A stretch of DNA of 64,000 nt from Nocardioides sp. WS12. Lineage in GTDB: Bacteria; Actinomycetota; Actinomycetes; Propionibacteriales; Nocardioidaceae. This document shows positions 59,342 to 64,000 of this stretch, piece after piece (the stretch's first letter is position 1; every line of letters starts with the position of its first letter). The stretch is taken from contig NZ_CP053928.1 of NCBI RefSeq assembly GCF_014108865.1, positions 4,278,001 through 4,342,000 of the forward strand, read 5' to 3'. A program made the position numbers and the translations under genes. Under the pieces are notes generated by a model. The model saw only the letters and a program-made list of their open reading frames with translations, ran no database searches and was not told the DNA's origin.

Positions 59342-60386
59342 GCGCCCAGTAGTCGAGGTCGAGCAGGACGCCGGGGGCGTACTTCCCGGTCTCGGCATCG
59401 CGCAGGGTCATCGACTCGTCGCGGTCCTTGGTCGCCACCAGCCGCAGGCGCAGCGCACCCACGCTCGGAATCGACGTCTCGGCCTTCTCGAGCACCTCGG
59501 ACCACGCGTAGATGGTGTCGCCACCGAACGCGGGAGCAGTGTGGGCACCGGCGTTGATCGCGGCGATCAGCTGCGCGTTCGCGAGGCCGTTGAAGGACAG
59601 CGCGCGGGCCAGCGAGATCACATGGCCGCCGTACACGAGGCGGGTGCCGTCGGGACGAGCCTGGACGTTGAAGTGCACCTTGGCGGTGTTCTGCCACAGG
59701 CGCGTCGCCTGCTGGTGCTCGGAGTCGGTGAGCGTCACGCCGTCGACGTGATCGATCTTCTCGCCGACCTCGTAGTCGTCGAACCGGTGCGGCTCACCGG
59801 CGGCCGCGAAGTCGTACGACGAGAAGTCCAGCCCGGCCGGGAGCACCAGATCCGCCGCAGCAACCGCCGGGGCCAGGTCGGGTACGACGGCCTCGGGTGC
59901 GCCATCATCCCCGGCGGTCGAGCCTGTCGAGACCCGCTTGTGCACCATCACCCATCGGGCCCAGTCGAGGGCGACCTCGCCGCGCTGGTTGGTGGCGGTC
60001 GAGCGGACGTAGACCACGCCGCTCTTGCCGTTGGAGTTCTGCTTGAGGCCGATGACCTCGGACGTGGTGCTCAACGTGTCGCCCGGGACCACCGGCTGGT
60101 GGAACCGGCACTCGGCATAGCCGAGGTTGGCGATCGCGTTCAGCGAGACGTCCGGGACGGTCTTGCCGAAGGCGATGTGGAACGCGATCAGTTCTTCGAC
60201 CGGGTGCGGGTCGAGACCGACCGATGCCGCGAATGCGGCCGAGGACGGCACGGCGAACCGGGTCGGGTAGAGCGAGCCGTAGACGGCGCGGTCACCTTCG
60301 GTGACGGTCCGGGGCGTGGCGTGTTGAAGAACCTGCCCGACGGTGAAGTCCTCGAAGAAGTTGCCCGGGTTGGTTTTGCTGGTCAC
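59328..60386 (-). CDS. mch: mesaconyl-CoA hydratase
   Basis: A 352-residue double hot-dog enzyme of the MaoC type. The N-terminus GNFFEDFTVGQVLQHATPRT and the later KTVPDVSLNAIANLGYAECR match the mesaconyl-CoA (beta-methylmalyl-CoA) hydratase I know from Rhodobacter, step of the ethylmalonyl-CoA pathway. The second half has TRLWQNTAKVHFN and YGGHVISLARALSFNGLANA. GTG at 60386 overlaps the acyl-CoA dehydrogenase stop (GTGA). A small repeat (59916-59934) adds VSTGST to the linker between the halves. Confidence 0.87.
   Translation of the reverse strand: MTSKTNPGNFFEDFTVGQVLQHATPRTVTEGDRAVYGSLYPTRFAVPSSAAFAASVGLDPHPVEELIAFHIAFGKTVPDVSLNAIANLGYAECRFHQPVVPGDTLSTTSEVIGLKQNSNGKSGVVYVRSTATNQRGEVALDWARWVMVHKRVSTGSTAGDDGAPEAVVPDLAPAVAAADLVLPAGLDFSSYDFAAAGEPHRFDDYEVGEKIDHVDGVTLTDSEHQQATRLWQNTAKVHFNVQARPDGTRLVYGGHVISLARALSFNGLANAQLIAAINAGAHTAPAFGGDTIYAWSEVLEKAETSIPSVGALRLRLVATKDRDESMTLRDAETGKYAPGVLLDLDYWALIPR
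59916..59934 (-). repeat. small dispersed repeat in the mch linker
   Basis: On the minus strand GGTCTCGACAGGCTCGACC, one base from the ileS copy at 14502-14520. It lies where the two hot-dog halves are joined and encodes VSTGST. Confidence 0.72.
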
Positions 60387-61579
60387 TTGAGCTTGTAGTC
60401 CTTCAACAGCGAGCGGCCGATGATCATCTTCTGGATGTCGGAGGTGCCCTCACCGATGAGCATGAACTTGACCTCGCGCATCAGGCGCTCGATCTCGTAC
60501 TCCTTGGAGTAGCCGTAGCCACCGTGGATCCGGAAGGAGTCCTCGACGACCTCGTTGGCCAGCTCGGCGGCGACCATCTTGGCCATGCCGGCCTCGACGT
60601 CCATCCGCTGGCCGGTGTCCTTGAGGCGAGCGGCGCGGACCATCATCGTGTGCGCGGTCTCGACCTTGGTCGCCATGTCGGCGATGCGGAAGAGCACGGC
60701 CTGGTGCTCGGCGATGAACTTGCCGAAGGTCTTGCGCTGCTGGGCATAGGCAATGCCGAGCTCGAAGCCACGCCAGGCCAGACCACACGCACGGGCGGCG
60801 ACGTTGACACGGCCGACCTCGACGCCGTCCATCATCTGGAAGAAGCCCTTGCCCGGCTCGCCACCGAGGATCTGGTCGGCACCGATGAGGTGGCCCTCGA
60901 GGATGAGCTCGGTCGTCTCGACGCCCTTGTAGCCCATCTTGTCGATCTTGCCGGGGACAGTGACGCCCTGGGCGGTCTCGCCGAAGCCCGGCTCCTTCTC
61001 GACGAGGAAGGTGGTCATGTTCTTGTAGACGCTCTCGGCGCCCTCGTCCGTCTTGACCAGCAGGGCGACCAGGGTGGAGGTGCCACCGTTGGTCAGCCAC
61101 ATCTTCTGGCCGGTGATCGAGTACGAGCCGTCCTCCAGCTTGGTGGCCTTCGTCGACACGGCGGCGACATCGGAGCCCAGGCCGGGCTCGGACATCGAGA
61201 ACGCGCCGCGGACCTCGCCGGTCGCCATCTTCGGGAGGTACTTGGCCTTCTGCTCGTCGGTGCCGTGCTGCATCAGCAGGTAGGCGACGATGAAGTGGGT
61301 GTTGATGACACCCGAGACGCTCATCCAGCCGCGGGCGATCTCTTCCACGACCAGGGCGTAGGTCAGCAGCGACTCACCGAGGCCACCGAACTCCTCGGGG
61401 ATGGTGAGGCCGAAGACGCCGAGTTCCTTGAGGCCCTCGATGATGTCGGTCGGGTACTCGTCGGCGTGCTCGAGTTCCTGCGCGACCGGGATGATCTGCT
61501 CGTCCACGAAGACACGGACGGCCTTCAGGATCTCGACCTGGTCCTCGTTGAGTCCCTCGGTCTGGCAAAGCTTCGGCAT
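60383..61579 (-). CDS. acyl-CoA dehydrogenase (methylsuccinyl-CoA dehydrogenase candidate)
   Basis: A 398-residue flavoenzyme. SMSEPGLGSDVAAVST is the FAD/substrate signature and RIHGGYGYSKEYEIERLMRE the C-terminal one; the catalytic Glu is probably near IGEGTSDIQKMI. Translational coupling with mch suggests methylsuccinyl-CoA to mesaconyl-CoA, the previous step of the ethylmalonyl-CoA pathway, but generic branched or short-chain acyl-CoA use is possible. ATG at 61579 with AGGGAA upstream. An 8-8-8 inverted repeat lies 24 bases upstream of the start. Confidence 0.85.
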   Translation of the reverse strand: MPKLCQTEGLNEDQVEILKAVRVFVDEQIIPVAQELEHADEYPTDIIEGLKELGVFGLTIPEEFGGLGESLLTYALVVEEIARGWMSVSGVINTHFIVAYLLMQHGTDEQKAKYLPKMATGEVRGAFSMSEPGLGSDVAAVSTKATKLEDGSYSITGQKMWLTNGGTSTLVALLVKTDEGAESVYKNMTTFLVEKEPGFGETAQGVTVPGKIDKMGYKGVETTELILEGHLIGADQILGGEPGKGFFQMMDGVEVGRVNVAARACGLAWRGFELGIAYAQQRKTFGKFIAEHQAVLFRIADMATKVETAHTMMVRAARLKDTGQRMDVEAGMAKMVAAELANEVVEDSFRIHGGYGYSKEYEIERLMREVKFMLIGEGTSDIQKMIIGRSLLKDYKLK

Positions 61580-61602
61580 CAAAGTTCCCTTTCGCTGGTA
61601 CG

Positions 61603-61626
61603 ACCGACGGCACTGTACCCGTCGGT
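61603..61626. promoter_or_regulatory. inverted-repeat operator over the acyl-CoA dehydrogenase promoter
   Basis: ACCGACGG, eight bases, CCGTCGGT: perfect 8-bp arms. The spacer contains TACAGT on the minus strand, a plausible -10 box. TetR-type regulators of acyl-CoA genes often bind similar dyads. Confidence 0.6.
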
Positions 61627-61656
61627 AGGGGCCTCAGCCGCCCGCTGAGATCCCCA

Positions 61657-61672
61657 CGTGAACAAGGTCACG
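61657..61672. promoter_or_regulatory. short dyad upstream of the dehydrogenase operon
   Basis: CGTGA-ACAAGG-TCACG, 5-bp arms, in the same intergenic gap; possible second regulator site. Confidence 0.3.
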
Positions 61673-61735
61673 CGCCCACCCGCGAACGAGCGCCGGGCAA
61701 GCGCCGGGCAAGTACTCCCGGTCACCGTGGTGGCC

Positions 61736-61741
61736 TAGCAT
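61736..61741 (+). promoter_or_regulatory. -10 box of the small hypothetical gene at 61748
   Basis: TAGCAT lies six bases before the ATG, a leaderless arrangement. Confidence 0.45.
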
Positions 61742-61747
61742 CCCGCC

Positions 61748-62056
61748 ATGACCACCTCGTACGACGCCTCGCCCACGCCCGACGCGACCGGCGCCCAGGT
61801 GACCGAGCTCACCGCGGCGCTGCTACAGCTCTCGAAGACGATCGAGAGCTTTCACCACGCGGTCATCGACTTCAACACCGTGATCGAGCGCGCCGACGCC
61901 CTCGTCGCTCGCGCGGAGGTCGCCCTCGCGCCCCTCGCCGCGACCCAGCAGGTCGGCGACCAGATCAAGGTCGCCAGTCAACTGGCCGGCCAGGTGGCGA
62001 GTGCCGCGGTCAAGCGCGGCGTCGCGGCCGGCAAGGGCCTGACGCAGCGCACCTGA
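61748..62056 (+). CDS. small helical hypothetical protein, phasin-like
   Basis: A 102-residue protein. After an unstructured first 15 residues it is one long amphipathic helical stretch (VTELTAALLQLSKTIESF, DFNTVIERADALVARAEVAL) with an Ala/Gly-rich, basic C-terminus (SAAVKRGVAAGKGLTQ). It resembles phasins or helical scaffold proteins; no motif supports this further. Its -10 box places the mRNA start at the ATG. It is divergent from the acyl-CoA dehydrogenase gene. Confidence 0.7.
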   Translation: MTTSYDASPTPDATGAQVTELTAALLQLSKTIESFHHAVIDFNTVIERADALVARAEVALAPLAATQQVGDQIKVASQLAGQVASAAVKRGVAAGKGLTQRT

Positions 62057-62062
62057 CGGCCG

Positions 62063-64000
62063 CTACCAGCCGAGCGCGACGGCCAGCGGCCCGGCGAGGT
62101 ACTCGGAGTACTCGACGGTGAGGTGCTCGCGGTCGCGCAAGGGAACGATCCTGCCGACGACGGGCGGGCACTGGCCGTCGGCGCAGAACCACGGCAGCAC
62201 GTCGATGAACTCCACCCCGTTCGCCTTCGCCACGTCGCGGAACCGGTGCTGGCCGCGCACGGTCCCGGGGTTGGGCTCGAACAGGCAGTCACTGAGATCG
62301 ACGTCGCGGCGCGACAGGCACTCGCCCGGTGACTGCTTGACCTTCGGCACGTTGCCGAGCATCACGACGCGGTCCGACGAGGCCTTCAGCAACGCGAACT
62401 CCTCGGCAAGTCCGCGATCCTGACCGGCGGCTCCCCCGGCGATGGCCGGGGGGCGATAGAAGTTGTTGGCCACCACGACCAGGGCGGGATGCAGGTCCGC
62501 GACCTGCTCCAGCGCCCACTCCTTGAACGCGTCGCAATCGGACAACGCGCCGCCGTCCTTGCGGACGCGTGGGGCCGCGTTGGCCGGGCAGGCACTGAAG
62601 ACGAACTGGTAGACGACGTAGCCCTGGGCCTTGCCGATGGTGCTGAGCGCCGGGCCCCACATCCGGGCGTGGGAGTCCCCGATGACGACGATCGACCGGT
62701 CGGCGTCGGTGTCACCGAAGGGACACAGCTTCTTGGTCTCGAGGCGGTAGTCGCAGTCACCGAGCGGCGCCACCGAGTCGCGCAGACGGCCCAGGTCGGG
62801 CTTCAGGCCACCGGGCACCGGTCGCGCGTCCTCCGCGGCCAGCACCGAGGCCTGGACCAGCGCGACCGTCGGGTCGTCGCTGAAGGCCTCGCCCTGGTAG
62901 TCGGTCGTGGAGATCTCGGGGTTGTCGGCGAGGCCGGCGATCTGGTGGTCCACCCACGCGTGCGCTCCGAAGGCAGAGCCGATGACGAGCGCGAGGCTGA
63001 TCGGGTAGAGGCCGATCGCGCGCATCCGCGGCTTCCAGCGCACGCCACGACGGAAGGGTTCCTCGATGAGGTGGTACGACGCGGCGCTCAACGCGACGAT
63101 CAGCACCAGCGCGAACGCGAGGTGCGGGCGGCTGAGCCGTGGCTCCTGCCAGTGCGCCTGCGCGATCAGCAGCACCGGGAAGTGCCACAGGTACAGCGAG
63201 TAGGACCAGTCCCCCAGCACCCGGATCGGCTGGAGTGAGAAGAGCCGGAACCAGTACGTCGACGGGGCGCTCGTGCTCGCGCCGGCCGCCAACAGCAGGC
63301 CACTGCCGCCGACGGGCACCAGCGCAGCAGTGCCGGGCATCGGCGTCGCGGAACTGAACGTCAACGTGGCGTAGGCGATCAGGGCCAGACCAGCGACACC
63401 CGCCAGTTCGGTGAGCCAGCGCGGCAGGGCCGGGCGACGCCCCCACAACAGGGTGGCGAGGAGCCCACCGATCCCGAGCTCCCAGGCGCGCGCCGGCGTC
63501 GAGAAGTAGGCAGCGGTCGGGTTGGCCTCGGTCACCCACACGGAGTAGGCGAGGGACCCGAGCGTCACGGCGCCGAGCACCGCGACCACGGCCCGGCGCA
63601 GCGCCCGGTCGGCATTCTCCGGGAGCGCGTGCCCCCAGCGCCGCAGGGCGACGGCGATCAGCAGCAACAGGACCGGGATGACGACGTAGAACTGCTCCTC
63701 GACGGCCAGCGACCAGTAGTGCTGCACGGGTGAGGGCGGTTCGCCCTCGGCGAAGTAATCGGTCTCGACCAGGGAGAAGCGGATGTTGGCGCCGAAGAAC
63801 GCCGCCCACACCGCGTCCTTGATGACCTCGATGCTCCGCACGAACGGCAAGAAGTACGCCGCCGCGAACGCCGTCACGGCCAGCACCACGGTGGCAGCCG
63901 GGATCACCCGGCGCGCACGACGCGCGTAGAAGTCGACGATCGAGATCCGCCGGCTCTCCCCCGCCTCGCGAACGAGCAGTCCGACGATCAGGAATCCGGA
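62063..64000 (-). CDS. acyltransferase 3 / SGNH (OafA-like), partial
   Basis: The 5' end lies beyond the right edge; 645 residues are visible, beginning SGFLIVGLLVREAGESRRIS, the second-helix region of acyltransferase-3 proteins. The membrane part (about 1-380) has nine or ten hydrophobic segments with HYWSLAVEEQFYVVIPVLLL. The C-terminal domain (about 435-645) is extracytoplasmic SGNH: VVIGDSHARMWG is block I. Such fused proteins O-acetylate cell-surface polysaccharides or peptidoglycan. Stop six bases from the convergent small gene. Confidence 0.88.
   Translation of the reverse strand, partial: SGFLIVGLLVREAGESRRISIVDFYARRARRVIPAATVVLAVTAFAAAYFLPFVRSIEVIKDAVWAAFFGANIRFSLVETDYFAEGEPPSPVQHYWSLAVEEQFYVVIPVLLLLIAVALRRWGHALPENADRALRRAVVAVLGAVTLGSLAYSVWVTEANPTAAYFSTPARAWELGIGGLLATLLWGRRPALPRWLTELAGVAGLALIAYATLTFSSATPMPGTAALVPVGGSGLLLAAGASTSAPSTYWFRLFSLQPIRVLGDWSYSLYLWHFPVLLIAQAHWQEPRLSRPHLAFALVLIVALSAASYHLIEEPFRRGVRWKPRMRAIGLYPISLALVIGSAFGAHAWVDHQIAGLADNPEISTTDYQGEAFSDDPTVALVQASVLAAEDARPVPGGLKPDLGRLRDSVAPLGDCDYRLETKKLCPFGDTDADRSIVVIGDSHARMWGPALSTIGKAQGYVVYQFVFSACPANAAPRVRKDGGALSDCDAFKEWALEQVADLHPALVVVANNFYRPPAIAGGAAGQDRGLAEEFALLKASSDRVVMLGNVPKVKQSPGECLSRRDVDLSDCLFEPNPGTVRGQHRFRDVAKANGVEFIDVLPWFCADGQCPPVVGRIVPLRDREHLTVEYSEYLAGPLAVALGW

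Overview
The window is GC-rich actinobacterial chromosome. Short intergenic gaps, many GTG/TTG starts and high-GC codon use fit this, as do marker families: a DUF3117 protein, a SigE/RseA/HtrA stress module, a translational-type ileS T-box, a KstR-like operator and leaderless start signatures. Family resemblances and the small GGTYTCGACARGCTCRACC repeats suggest Nocardioides or a close relative of the Propionibacteriales. I cannot prove the genus from sequence alone. I see no phage, insertion sequence, CRISPR array or rRNA; there is one tRNA-like gene.

Layout. 1-2672 (minus): the start of a YcnI-like copper protein, a small membrane protein, a CpaE-like ATPase and a SAF-domain (CpaB-like) protein, with a small excisionase-type HTH gene opposite. 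3007-18943: a block that resembles, from memory, the mycobacterial dapD-dapE-LOG-DivIVA-DUF3117-methyltransferase-sigE-rseA-htrA neighbourhood, with pepA, a type VII-like hypothetical gene and ileS (with a T-box leader) set into it. 18979-26450: a TPR-type regulator divergent from a cupin across a dyad operator, then dapC, a 7Fe ferredoxin, two acetyltransferases and cystathionine beta-synthase. 26487-28863: an SGNH hydrolase, then a degenerate nuclease-like gene bracketed by two copies of one palindromic repeat. 28879-36063: Bax-inhibitor protein, secreted GH5 glycosidase, methyltransferase, LuxR regulator, a small ABM-like protein, then a short-variable-arm tRNA with anticodon UAA directly behind def, an ACT protein and a pseudokinase. 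36123-42720: ppx, DUF501, FtsB/DivIC and enolase, two small enzymes/folds, and a DEAD-box helicase with an RGG tail. 42885-51590: secreted lamin-tail protein, a hydrolase/L,D-transpeptidase/ParA operon, SDR, MarC, PHP, DUF6758, phosphatase and MFS genes. 51553-58648: a six-gene branched-chain-type ABC transporter operon with a fused LivH-LivM permease and a surface protein, preceded by a KstR-like box. 58820-64000: a lipoprotein, mesaconyl-CoA hydratase with an acyl-CoA dehydrogenase, a small unknown protein and the partial acyltransferase OafA/SGNH gene.

How the genes work together. dapD, dapC and dapE (three loci) give the succinylase branch to meso-diaminopimelate for peptidoglycan and lysine. 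SigE, its zinc anti-sigma factor and the membrane protease HtrA form an envelope-stress circuit. The L,D-transpeptidase, FtsB-like and DivIVA-like proteins act on the cell wall and division. The acyl-CoA dehydrogenase and mesaconyl-CoA hydratase suggest two consecutive steps of the ethylmalonyl-CoA pathway.

Most noteworthy: the UAA-anticodon tRNA with class I architecture behind def; the palindrome-flanked nuclease-like gene with a Gln where an acidic catalytic residue is expected; an 11-bp-arm palindrome between fdxA and an acetyltransferase; a membrane pseudokinase lacking its N-lobe; and small repeats that have become protein sequence in ileS, dapC and mch.
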